In this document: piece by piece, positions 8,086 to 17,670 of the stretch
Layout of the letters: every line of letters starts with the position of its first letter
Position numbering within the stretch: the first letter of the stretch is position 1
Assembly: GCA_937941545.1 (NCBI GenBank)
Contig: CALDHI010000086.1
Location: 1-37,312, forward strand
Direction of reading: 5' to 3'
Length of the DNA stretch: 37,312 nucleotides
Origin: an uncultured Alphaproteobacteria bacterium
GTDB taxonomy: Bacteria > Pseudomonadota > Alphaproteobacteria > Micavibrionales > Micavibrionaceae
Position numbers and translations under genes: made by a program
Notes under the pieces: generated by a model
Seen by the model: only the letters and a program-made list of their open reading frames with translations
Databases searched by the model: none
What the model was told of the DNA's origin: nothing

Positions 8086-10429
8086 TGTCTGACTTTAATA
8101 AGTTTTTGCGTAATGAACTTCCTGCTTCTTTCAAAATATCTTGCGCTTGTTGGGCTAATATTTTTGTTGCTGAGGCGTCTTGTGTAGCGGCGATGGGTTG
8201 AGAAACTGCTTGTTGTTCAGCTTGCTGTATGGCTGTTGTTGGAGCTGTTGTTGGAGCCGAAGGGGTGAGCTTATTGGCTTCTTCTAAATCATGAAAACTC
8301 ACAGCCTTCTTTGTTGGAAGGGGGGTTGGGGCAATAGGCTGTATCGTTTGAACTTGGTCTGGTTGTGTTGCTTGAGGTTGCGCGTCTGAAGGTGCATTTT
8401 GCGCCGCGGTTTTATCTGCGCGCACTTTGGCAATGGCCTCTTGCGCTTCGGCGGGGTGCTGTATTGCGTGCAACTCACTCAGGCTCATAATCCCCCAATC
8501 AACGGGATCATCATAAGATTTGTGACCGAGCATGAAACCGTCAACAAGCGCTGTAATTTCATCTTCAGTTGGTAGAGCAACATCGGCTTTGGCGGCCGTC
8601 CAGTTTGGATTAAATAGTGCATCCCGAAGTTTCGTTAGCTTATCTGCGTTTTTGGCGATGTCTTCATCAGGCTCAGGTAAGGCAAGGTAACGTGTAACCC
8701 GCATAGCCTTTGCCGCACCTGGGTTTGCGTAGAAAATATTGGCCGAGATAACATCCATCGCGAAAGAGATAATAGCTTCACCTTCTTTCATGTCTTTCAA
8801 ATCATCATAATCGGCACGCGTTCCTGTATCAATTCCAACTGATTTTGTATCAGTATAGGAACTGGTGGAGCCGCTGCCTGACATCTCAAAGCTGGAAACT
8901 TTTGCGATGTAATCACTACCGATTTGATTTTCGAAGAACTCACGCGTTTGTGTTGGGTCAGAAAGCTTACCAAAGATTTTTAAGTTACAGTTGGCAGTGA
9001 TGGAGCGGGCTTCTTCTTTGACACGTTTTTCCATCGCTTGTAGATCTTGCGAGGAGAAAATCAGACAGAAACCAAGCGAACGCGCCTGCGCGGCCATAAC
9101 GGCCATCCCTTGCGCGGTATAGTAACCAACTTCATCAAAAACGGTAATGAAAGGAGTTGCTGAATGGGTTGGTTTATTCTCAATAACGCTAGAGCTTTCC
9201 CCTTCAAGGGTTGACCCCAAGGTTGATCCCATCATCCCTTTAATAGTGGCGGCGATAATTTTACCCAAGTTTGCCGTCTCATCGCCAGATTTTTCAAGAG
9301 CGGGAATAAGTGTAACAAGAATACGGCGGTTCAATACGACATCCACCATGTCAATATCAGCGGCCTGTGTATCAAAGATGTACCCGTAATCATCCCCAAG
9401 TGATTGTAATGCACGCGTGAACTGCATGGTCAAATACCCATGTTGTTGGCGCACAGTTTCTGTGTTCACAGGGGGTTGATCTGGGCCGATTGGTTTTTCG
9501 CGACCCTCATCATCAAATGCATCTGGCACAAAGCCAGGTAGAGTATCAAGATAACCCACTAAACCTTCACGGATGGTTTCAGGAATCGTTTCGTCACGAG
9601 ACAGCTTAATAATATAATTCAATCCAAGATAGTTACGAATTGAGTTCACTGACATCGGGAAATCGTGATGATCACGTTTATAGGTCAGTGCAGGCATAAG
9701 TGAGGACAAGAGCGATACCGCACGCTCTTTCCACATCGCATTATCACCTTCGGCGTCAGGCATCAAGGAGACTAGCATTTGCGTCAAATATGAGGCCGAA
9801 CCAGAAGAGAACGGGTTCATGGTATTAGAGGGTGCGCGGGCATCGCTGTTCCCTGTCATGTAGTTCATAACAAGCAAGTCATCATCACGCCCAAAGCGTC
9901 GTACCAGACAAGATAGTGTGGACCACAAATCCGTATCGGCCTTACCATCAATATAAACAAACCCAGAACCCCATGCCATGGCGTTTGTAACAAACGAGGT
10001 TAGACCAACTGTCTTACCAGATCCTGTTGTGCCAAGATAAAGAATGTGCGTCCGCGCATCAGAATTAGTGTACCAAATTTGCTGTTTGGTTTTCATTTCA
10101 TTTCCAACGAAGAAAATGCCTTCAGGTTCACCTTTTTTTCCTGGGCCCATATTATTTGTATCTAAATAGGGTGCGCCAACGGGAAGTTTTGATGGAAGCG
10201 CGCGGTCACGTGTCTTTAACCACCAGAAAAACAATAAATAGCAAATTAAAATAAGGTCTGTATAAAGATACGTCTTTGGAAACAAAACAAAGCAGGCTAA
10301 TCCCATTACACAGACAGTAAGTGACCAGGTTGGTGTTTGAAGAGCGCCACCAAAACGTACGTATAGAGGACGAATGTCGCGAACGACATCCTTTTTTCCG
10401 TATCCGTACTTTTTTCTATCGAGTGCCAT
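8054..10429 (-). CDS. dotL: DotL/IcmO-like type IV secretion coupling ATPase
   Basis: 791 aa; N-terminal TMs, Walker A LYLGTTGSGKTVGLTSFV, GSGFVYIDGKADTDLW, RRFGRDDDLLVMNYMTGN, SNTMNPFSSGSASYLTQMLVSLM, Walker B-like ITVFDEVGYY; long Q/P/A-rich C-terminal tail. Confidence 0.9.
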   Translation of the reverse strand: MALDRKKYGYGKKDVVRDIRPLYVRFGGALQTPTWSLTVCVMGLACFVLFPKTYLYTDLILICYLLFFWWLKTRDRALPSKLPVGAPYLDTNNMGPGKKGEPEGIFFVGNEMKTKQQIWYTNSDARTHILYLGTTGSGKTVGLTSFVTNAMAWGSGFVYIDGKADTDLWSTLSCLVRRFGRDDDLLVMNYMTGNSDARAPSNTMNPFSSGSASYLTQMLVSLMPDAEGDNAMWKERAVSLLSSLMPALTYKRDHHDFPMSVNSIRNYLGLNYIIKLSRDETIPETIREGLVGYLDTLPGFVPDAFDDEGREKPIGPDQPPVNTETVRQQHGYLTMQFTRALQSLGDDYGYIFDTQAADIDMVDVVLNRRILVTLIPALEKSGDETANLGKIIAATIKGMMGSTLGSTLEGESSSVIENKPTHSATPFITVFDEVGYYTAQGMAVMAAQARSLGFCLIFSSQDLQAMEKRVKEEARSITANCNLKIFGKLSDPTQTREFFENQIGSDYIAKVSSFEMSGSGSTSSYTDTKSVGIDTGTRADYDDLKDMKEGEAIISFAMDVISANIFYANPGAAKAMRVTRYLALPEPDEDIAKNADKLTKLRDALFNPNWTAAKADVALPTEDEITALVDGFMLGHKSYDDPVDWGIMSLSELHAIQHPAEAQEAIAKVRADKTAAQNAPSDAQPQATQPDQVQTIQPIAPTPLPTKKAVSFHDLEEANKLTPSAPTTAPTTAIQQAEQQAVSQPIAATQDASATKILAQQAQDILKEAGSSLRKNLLKSDNDEGVPDAAE

Positions 10430-10542
10430 TGTTGTTCTGTTGTATCTTTCTAGAGCCTTCGTGCGCTAAATGTTGAAACCTTTATCGTTGCTTATAACTA
10501 GTAGAAAAATAAAATAGAGCAACAATTTGTTTTTATTCGATG

Positions 10543-11100
10543 TTACATTCCGTTCAAAAAATCATCGGCGGATAAAGGTACGCCTGTCTGTGGTGTGGAT
10601 GATGAGGGTGTTGCCGCTGGTGAATCGCTTAGATTGTTAATGCGGTTGGGCATTAAGCTCATTAGATAGGCGTAAAGCCCAACAACTATGAGTAAGCCTA
10701 AAAGGAGTTTCACCCATTTGTTAATACCTTTGCTCTTTGGTTCTGATTGCGGTGCGGCGCTTGTGACGATATTAATTTTTTGTTCTTTATCGTTTTTAGT
10801 TTTAACGTTTGAAGAAGTCACAGGATTTTGCATGGCATCGGAGGACTGGACAAGTGCATTTAATGCATCGTCCTTTGTTTCAAAGGTTGCAATTATTTCA
10901 GCCGTGCCTTTTTTAGGTTTTAAATTAAATTTGTAATGACCACTGGTTTTTATCTCTTTAATTTCAAAGGATGCCGTACCTACCTTATCAAGCTCCATGC
11001 GCCAAACAACCGGCTCTATCGCATTAGGGAGCGCTATTATGAGGTGGTTATCAACCACTTCAGCAGAGGAAGTGAGGGGGGCATTTTTTTTGCGTATCAT
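10543..11100 (-). CDS. Unknown single-TM protein between dotM and dotL
   Basis: 185 aa; one TM (WVKLLLGLLIVVGLYAYLMSLMP), Ser/Pro-rich C-terminal tail, N-terminal soluble domain; same strand and spacing as dotM/dotL. Confidence 0.75.
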   Translation of the reverse strand: MIRKKNAPLTSSAEVVDNHLIIALPNAIEPVVWRMELDKVGTASFEIKEIKTSGHYKFNLKPKKGTAEIIATFETKDDALNALVQSSDAMQNPVTSSNVKTKNDKEQKINIVTSAAPQSEPKSKGINKWVKLLLGLLIVVGLYAYLMSLMPNRINNLSDSPAATPSSSTPQTGVPLSADDFLNGM

Positions 11101-11121
11101 TATAATAGATTTCCTTTTTAA

Positions 11122-12342
11122 TTATGCTTTTGCTTGTTTGGGTTGCTTAATACCGCGTTTATTTTTAGATTGGCTGTAATCTAATTCAGGTATAGGACGT
11201 ACATTTGAGCCATTCATATACTCAATCATACTTGTGACGGCTTCTTGCATTTTGGGTTTAGGGATAGGGCGCTTGACGCGCCGTTCTTGTTTGAAATGCG
11301 CCACTGCGCCAATGGCTTCTGAGTGATTAGATTGACGGCCTAAATTATTTAAAGGGTACCATAAATCACGGTCATGAGCGCGAAGCCAAACAAATTGAGC
11401 TGGCGCCATAACACCACCCTCTTCGCGTGCCGTTAAAAGCCCCCGTAATAAGGCTGTTGTTTGAAAAGCGTGTTGGCTACAGTTTTTAAGTACTTTATAA
11501 GCAAGGTCTTTATTCTTTAATATTTTTCGAGCTTCTTTTAACAAGCCAGGCTCGCGGTTAAGCTGGAGGCCTTTGTCGTGGCTCCAGCATCTTGCTAAAC
11601 GGCCCATTAATTCATCGGAAGCTTCACGTTTGCGCGATGCTTTTAAACAGAAACCCGCTAATAATATTTGCTTATAAGGCGCTAAGTTTTTAACGCCTTG
11701 CCAGCGTGGGCCTAATTGGCGTGAGAAGGCTTTGAAGGCGGCATTTTTATCAATGTCTTTGTCTTTGATTGGAATTTGATGGTAGGCAAGCCATTCTTCG
11801 GGGCCTAATGCTTCTGCAAAGTGCGGAAGCTCTGCCGGAACTTTTGATCCAGGTGGGCGAGGTGCTTGTTCATTAGGATTATATTTGATAAACGGCGAAA
11901 TAATAGGAAAGTTTTGAGATTGAAAGCGGATAAAAGATGTTAAGTCAAAAATTTCAGTATATTGTGTGCCTGGGCCATTTCGATAGGACCATAAACCGAT
12001 CAAGGCGATAATAAACATCGTGATATACTTAATTGGCCCCATGGCAACACCTGTCACGGCCGCGAGAAAATCAACGCTGAGTTTTTCTCGTGGTATTTGT
12101 GTTAAAATATCTAGGGAGTCCGCAAGGTTGTATTCCTCACCAGAAGGTAAAGAGACAGTGTAGCTGTCAGGTGTAAAGAGAGAAATAACCCATAACTCAC
12201 CATAGCGAATCCACCGAAGAACACCGTGAATTTCAGGCGTAAATGTTATATACATAACGTAAAAACAGATTAAAATTATGACGGTCAAAATAAGCCAGCC
12301 AAGCAATACTTCCGATCCTGTTTCTGGTTTATCGCCAGCCAT
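11122..12342 (-). CDS. dotM: DotM/IcmP-like type IVB secretion component
   Basis: 406 aa; N-terminal TMs, IRYGELWVISLF, C-terminal TTALLRGLLTAREEGGVMAPAQFVWLRAHDRDLWYPLNNLGRQ. Confidence 0.88.
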   Translation of the reverse strand: MAGDKPETGSEVLLGWLILTVIILICFYVMYITFTPEIHGVLRWIRYGELWVISLFTPDSYTVSLPSGEEYNLADSLDILTQIPREKLSVDFLAAVTGVAMGPIKYITMFIIALIGLWSYRNGPGTQYTEIFDLTSFIRFQSQNFPIISPFIKYNPNEQAPRPPGSKVPAELPHFAEALGPEEWLAYHQIPIKDKDIDKNAAFKAFSRQLGPRWQGVKNLAPYKQILLAGFCLKASRKREASDELMGRLARCWSHDKGLQLNREPGLLKEARKILKNKDLAYKVLKNCSQHAFQTTALLRGLLTAREEGGVMAPAQFVWLRAHDRDLWYPLNNLGRQSNHSEAIGAVAHFKQERRVKRPIPKPKMQEAVTSMIEYMNGSNVRPIPELDYSQSKNKRGIKQPKQAKA

Positions 12343-12419
12343 ATAAAAAATCCATTATTTTAATGAGTTATAAAAATGATATTCAAGCTATATTGTATCA
12401 AAAAAATGGATTTAATACT

Positions 12420-12447
12420 AATATTTATAAGTAAAATTATAAATATT
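12420..12447. repeat. Perfect 11-bp inverted repeat with 6-nt spacer
   Basis: AATATTTATAA-gtaaaa-TTATAAATATT, in the dotM / tRNA-Thr intergenic region. Confidence 0.8.
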
Positions 12448-12516
12448 CACTTGCATCATAGTGTATTTGTGTATATCTATTTTCAGAGCATAATTTTAGC
12501 TTATGCGTTTATTGTT

Positions 12517-12592
12517 GCCGTAATAGCTCAGTTGGTAGAGCAGTTGATTTGTAATCATCAGGCCCGGGGTTCGAATCCTCGTTGCGGCACCA
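12517..12592 (+). tRNA. tRNA-Thr(UGU), CCA encoded
   Basis: Cloverleaf GCCGTAA...TTGCGGC-A-CCA; D-stem GCTC/GAGC; anticodon loop TTTGTAA; T-arm CGGGG-TTCGAAT-CCTCG. Confidence 0.95.
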
Positions 12593-12915
12593 TTTATCTC
12601 TTTCCCTCCCCATTTAGTCTTTTGATAATGTCGTATGGTTTAAGTTGTTATCTGCGAAGTTTCTTTATCTTGTCTAATATATCGAAAATGGATTATGCCC
12701 TTTGATTTTCGTTGCTTGTTATATTCACTAGTAAACCTATAGGCGTACACTCGTATTTAGTTTATATTTAATTGTTTTATATCTGTTTTGCGATAATCAT
12801 AAAAAATATAGATCAATGTCTTAATGATTTGTGGTTCTTAATCATTTTTAAATTATATTTTGATAAGATTTTGGTAAGGGTTTTACAAAATAAGTTTTTT
12901 TAGAGGGATGGCGCT

Positions 12916-15900
12916 ATGCCAAGCTATACGTTAGAATTAGAATTATTAGGGACGTATGTTTCAGACATGCCAGGATTTGAGATCCTGACAGATGGGACAC
13001 GTGAGGGTGCACTTTATTCAATTTCTTCCTCTGGTACCTCAATTTCTATTATAGTTAGCTACGGTGGAGCGTTGCCAAGTTCCTTGGAGTTTCGCTTTAG
13101 CGACGCGTCGGGCGAACCATCGCGTACAGTTGAAATTCAAAGCGTAAAAATCAACGATCGCTATGTGAACACAAGTAATTTTTTATCGAGTGACAGTATT
13201 GTAAAAAATGCCACATCAACGGTGGATGTTGCGGAAGCTGAATTTATCTTTGATATTTCTGCAGAACCTGCTGCGAGCGAGTTTACGACAGGGGTCACTA
13301 AAACTTTTACAGCAGGTTATGACGTACATCGTGACCATACTGGCACCACAGATGAAGTGTTTGATATGCTGGACGGTAATGATTATGCGTTACTTGGGTC
13401 TGGTAACGACAAGGTTTCTGGTGGTTTGGGAAATGACAATATCCGCAGCGGCGCAGGAAATGATTTAATTTTTGGCGATGATGGTGATGATCGTTTGTTG
13501 GGTCAAGACGGTGACGATGAAATCCATGGCGGCGATGGCGTGGATGCGATTCAAGGTGGTAATGGAAACGATGAAATTCATGGCGGCATTGGAAATGATC
13601 GCTTGAATGGGCAAGCTGATGATGACCTGATTACAGGTGGCGATGGCGCAGATAAAATAACAGGTGGATCTGGTGATGATACGCTGTTTGGTGATGCTGG
13701 TGACGATCAAATCACGGCTGGATCTGGTACAGATACGGTGGATGGTGGGTCTGGTGAAGATTTAATTTATGGTGGATTGGGCGATGATCAGCTCAATGGT
13801 GGCGAAGATGGCGATTTCTTGATTGGAAATGCGGGAGTTGATATTATCCATGGTGATGAAGGAGATGATATTATTTACCTTCAGACCAATGACTTTGAAG
13901 TGGGAGAAGAGATTTACGGTGGATCTGGTACAGACCAACTGATTTTAGCAAACGCAATGACTATTGATTTTACAACTGGTATTGTTACAGAGGTTGAGAC
14001 ACTAAAAGGTTCAGATTTAGACCAAGATGTAACGTATAGTATTGAGCAGGCATTGCAGTTCAGCACGATTGATTTGCAGGGCGGAAATGATACGTCTCGC
14101 GTAAATATATCTGGAGATGTCGATGTGACTTCCTTGGGCACACCAACCGTCACAAATGTTGAGAACGGCTTTGTAACAGGTTCCACAGGCAATGACACCC
14201 TAACAATCTCTGGCGCACAGCTTGACTCCCTTGTTTTTGGTGCCGGTGCAATCGACTTTGCAGGCGGCAGCGACACGCTCAACCTGACATCAACATCGGC
14301 AGATTTGAATAGTTTGTCTGATGTGGAAATTGCGGGATTAGAGTTTGTCGACGCCTCAACAGCCGCAGCGGGTGTAACGATAGACTTGAGTGTTCAGGTA
14401 GAAGGTTTTACTATTACAGGCTCTGCGAATAATGACGTTATTACAGGTGGTGCGGGCGATGATGTAATCAGTTCTGGTGTTGGTGCAGATATACTATTTG
14501 GTGGTGTTGGTGCAGATATTATTAATGGAGGTGATAATAATGATACATTTAATCTTGCTAATGGTGATTTTGTAACAGGTGAATCTTTATTTGGTGATAA
14601 TGGTAACGATAATATTACTTTAACAAGCCCAACCGCAGTGGATTTATCAGTTGGAACAATTACAAATATAGAAAATTTAATTGGTAGCTCTGGTAATGAT
14701 GACGTGACTTATACTGTTGATCAGGCGTTAGCCTTTTCAACAATAAATCTGGGTGGTGGGACAGATAACAGCCGTGTTCAAATTTCTGGAACTGTGGATG
14801 TTACGGCACTTGGCACGCCTACGGTTTCGAATGCGGAGAATGGATTTGTAACAGGCACTGCTGGTGCAGATGATTTGACAATTACAGGCGCGCAACTTGA
14901 TGCGTTAGTGTTTGGAGCGGGTACAATTGATTTTGCAGGCGGCAGTGATACGCTAAATTTAACGACAACTTCAGCACAATTAAACGCACTGGGTGCTACA
15001 GATGGATCAATTGTTGAATTAGAAACTATTGATTTATCCGCGATGACAACAATTGTTACTGTTGAGCTGTCTGGACAGTTAGAGGCCTTTACTGTTTTAG
15101 TTGGAGCTATAAGTGGTACTATTACGACAGGAGCTGGTGATGACACAATTACGGGAGGCGTCTCTAACGATGACTTATCTGGAGGTGCAGGTAGCGATAT
15201 TATTGCAGGTGGTGATGGTAGCGATGACATTTATGGAGGTGCTGGAGCCGACAACATAAATGGTGGTAGCGGTAATGATAATATTTATGGCGGCGGCACA
15301 GAGTTTTTAGGGGATACTATTGATGGAGGAGCAGACCTCAATAATATTCGACTAGAATCTGATTCAACATTTGATTCAACTGTTAGCATTACAAACATAA
15401 CACGTATTGTTTTTAGTGACGGCGGTGCGTGGGAAATAAACGTGACGTCAGGTGATAGCGTTGATTTTACAGGATTATCTGCGACGGGAATTAGCGTTCT
15501 TCGAGGCGATGTTGGTGCGGAAGCTATTTCAGGTACAGACGTCAATGATACGATTTTTGGAGGTGCGGGCGCAGATATATTAAATGGCGGTATAGGCGAT
15601 GACACGATAAATGGTGAAGATGGTGATGATACGCTTATCGGTGGCCTCGGTACGAATACAATCAATGGAGGTAATGACATAGATGTTGTGACTTACGCAA
15701 CTGCAACTGCTGCGGTGACAGTAAGTCTTGCCATTGGCATTGCACAAAATACAATTGGTGCGGGTACTGATACAATTTCGAATGTAGAAAACCTAACGGG
15801 ATCAGATTTTAACGACACACTTACAGGCGATACCAACAATAATACAATTGATGGTGGTATCGGTAACGATACTATTCGCGGCGGCTTAGGTGTTGATGTT

Positions 15901-17670
15901 ATGCTGGGTGGTGTAGGAGATGACACACTTGATGGCAGTGATGGCGATGAAGTTGATACCATTGATGGTGGTGCCGATACTGATACGTTAACTTACAGTG
16001 CTGCTGCTGGTGGTGTTTTTGTTGATCTTGCCGATACAGCTGCGCAAGACACACAGGGTGCAGGTGTCGATACTATTTCAAATGTTGAAAATCTTACAGG
16101 TTCTGGCTTTAACGACGCCCTTGATGGGGATGCTGATAATAACACGATTCTTGGCCTTGATGGTGACGATGAAATTGAGGGGCATGGTGGTAATGATACA
16201 TTAAACGGCGGCAATGGTACTGATGTCTTAACATATGAAAGTGCAGGCGGTGGTGTCACTGTTGATCTATCAAACGCAGGCGCACAAAGTACTGTTTCTG
16301 CAGGAACGGACACACTGTCAAACTTCGAAAACCTAACAGGATCTTTATTTGGAGATGATTTAACGGGTGATGGTAATGCTAATATTATTTCAGGGTTAGA
16401 CGGCGCCGATACAATTAACGGTGGAGGCGGAGCAGATACTATATTGGGTGGTGACGGCAACGATATTCTTACAGGGGGCGCAGGTGACGATACAATTTAT
16501 GGCGCCACTATTATCGGACAATCAGGTTTAGAAACAGTTCTTCAAGACGATGAAGATGAATGGCATAGTGTGACATTTGCAGCCACAATAATTAATCCGG
16601 TTATTAAGATGACTGTTTTAACAAACGATGATGGTGATCCTTACACTGTTCGTGTACGAAGTGTTACAGATGCTGGTTTTGAATACCAAATTGATGAATG
16701 GGATTACTTAGATGGAGTAAGGGGAGTTGATGAAACGGTTTCCTGGTTAGCGATTGCAGAAGGGACGCATACATTAGATAATGGTTTAGTTGTTCAGGCT
16801 GGTACGACGACAGCAACAAATGAAGCGTTTAATACAGTCAATTTTAATGCTGCTTTTGCAAGCGCTCCTGTCGTTATGACGCAAGTGATGTCAGATAATG
16901 ACTCAGCCGCTGTCGGTAATATGAACCGTAATAGAACAGCATCATCATTCCAGTTCCAAATGCTGGAAGAAGAAATTGCTGACGGAATTCATGCTACAGA
17001 AACTGTGGGTTGGATTGCAATCGACAATGGCGGTAGTGTCGGTAGTGGCTTCCTTGTTGGTGAAACGCCTAATAATGTAACGCATACAGTCAGCACAGTG
17101 ACCTTTCCAACCGCCTTTGCGAATACGCCTGTTGTTATCCATGACATGCAAACACGTGATGGGGGAGATACGGCAGTGATGGGTGGAGATGGTATCACGA
17201 CAAGTGACTTCAGTTTCCATGTCGCCGAAGAGCAGTCACGTGATACTGAAATAACTCACACAACGGAAGTTGTTGGTTACTATGCCTTAAATGAAGGCTT
17301 GCTGACATCTGAAAATGGGGGCGACAATATTATTTCAGGTGGCGCTGGACTTGATACGCTTTATGGTGGTGATGGTGCAGATACATTTATATTTGAAGCG
17401 GCTAGCGCGTTCGTAGATAGAGATATCTTAGCTGATTTTTCTGCCGGTGAAGGGGATGTGTTAGACTTTAGTGACATTATCACAGGTTTCAGCGGAACGA
17501 TTACTGACTACGTCTTCTTTGATGATGGCAGTGGTACAGATACGATTGTTCAGATAGATGCAAATGGCCTGACGGGTGGAGTAAGCTTCTCAGACGTTGC
17601 TGAGATAAGAGGCATTACAGGCTTAGATGAGGCCACTTTATTTGCAAATGGTAACATTGAGGTCATTTAA
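12916..17670 (+). CDS. Giant RTX (GGxGxDxxx) calcium-binding protein with lectin-like C-terminal repeats
   Basis: 1584 aa; N-terminal CBM60-like domain, many GGxGxD nonapeptides, three VENLTGSxFNDxLxGD modules, C-terminal DRDILADFSAGEGDVLDFSDII type I secretion-like region. Confidence 0.93.
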   Translation: MPSYTLELELLGTYVSDMPGFEILTDGTREGALYSISSSGTSISIIVSYGGALPSSLEFRFSDASGEPSRTVEIQSVKINDRYVNTSNFLSSDSIVKNATSTVDVAEAEFIFDISAEPAASEFTTGVTKTFTAGYDVHRDHTGTTDEVFDMLDGNDYALLGSGNDKVSGGLGNDNIRSGAGNDLIFGDDGDDRLLGQDGDDEIHGGDGVDAIQGGNGNDEIHGGIGNDRLNGQADDDLITGGDGADKITGGSGDDTLFGDAGDDQITAGSGTDTVDGGSGEDLIYGGLGDDQLNGGEDGDFLIGNAGVDIIHGDEGDDIIYLQTNDFEVGEEIYGGSGTDQLILANAMTIDFTTGIVTEVETLKGSDLDQDVTYSIEQALQFSTIDLQGGNDTSRVNISGDVDVTSLGTPTVTNVENGFVTGSTGNDTLTISGAQLDSLVFGAGAIDFAGGSDTLNLTSTSADLNSLSDVEIAGLEFVDASTAAAGVTIDLSVQVEGFTITGSANNDVITGGAGDDVISSGVGADILFGGVGADIINGGDNNDTFNLANGDFVTGESLFGDNGNDNITLTSPTAVDLSVGTITNIENLIGSSGNDDVTYTVDQALAFSTINLGGGTDNSRVQISGTVDVTALGTPTVSNAENGFVTGTAGADDLTITGAQLDALVFGAGTIDFAGGSDTLNLTTTSAQLNALGATDGSIVELETIDLSAMTTIVTVELSGQLEAFTVLVGAISGTITTGAGDDTITGGVSNDDLSGGAGSDIIAGGDGSDDIYGGAGADNINGGSGNDNIYGGGTEFLGDTIDGGADLNNIRLESDSTFDSTVSITNITRIVFSDGGAWEINVTSGDSVDFTGLSATGISVLRGDVGAEAISGTDVNDTIFGGAGADILNGGIGDDTINGEDGDDTLIGGLGTNTINGGNDIDVVTYATATAAVTVSLAIGIAQNTIGAGTDTISNVENLTGSDFNDTLTGDTNNNTIDGGIGNDTIRGGLGVDVMLGGVGDDTLDGSDGDEVDTIDGGADTDTLTYSAAAGGVFVDLADTAAQDTQGAGVDTISNVENLTGSGFNDALDGDADNNTILGLDGDDEIEGHGGNDTLNGGNGTDVLTYESAGGGVTVDLSNAGAQSTVSAGTDTLSNFENLTGSLFGDDLTGDGNANIISGLDGADTINGGGGADTILGGDGNDILTGGAGDDTIYGATIIGQSGLETVLQDDEDEWHSVTFAATIINPVIKMTVLTNDDGDPYTVRVRSVTDAGFEYQIDEWDYLDGVRGVDETVSWLAIAEGTHTLDNGLVVQAGTTTATNEAFNTVNFNAAFASAPVVMTQVMSDNDSAAVGNMNRNRTASSFQFQMLEEEIADGIHATETVGWIAIDNGGSVGSGFLVGETPNNVTHTVSTVTFPTAFANTPVVIHDMQTRDGGDTAVMGGDGITTSDFSFHVAEEQSRDTEITHTTEVVGYYALNEGLLTSENGGDNIISGGAGLDTLYGGDGADTFIFEAASAFVDRDILADFSAGEGDVLDFSDIITGFSGTITDYVFFDDGSGTDTIVQIDANGLTGGVSFSDVAEIRGITGLDEATLFANGNIEVI

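Noticed and set aside
12376-12705. 109-aa plus-strand ORF
   Set aside because: It reads straight through the tRNA-Thr gene (VIAQLVEQLICNHQARGSNPRCG is a typical tRNA read-through translation).
13465-16460. Long minus-strand ORFs across the first RTX gene (for example 15993..16460, Pro/Ser/Val-rich)
   Set aside because: They are the reverse complement of GGxGxD-type codon repeats, which naturally lack stops. The plus-strand RTX frame explains the region.
13400-16500. Regular short repeats resembling a CRISPR array
   Set aside because: Period and sequence match 9-residue RTX calcium-binding repeats inside one open frame; no constant repeat/unique spacer structure.
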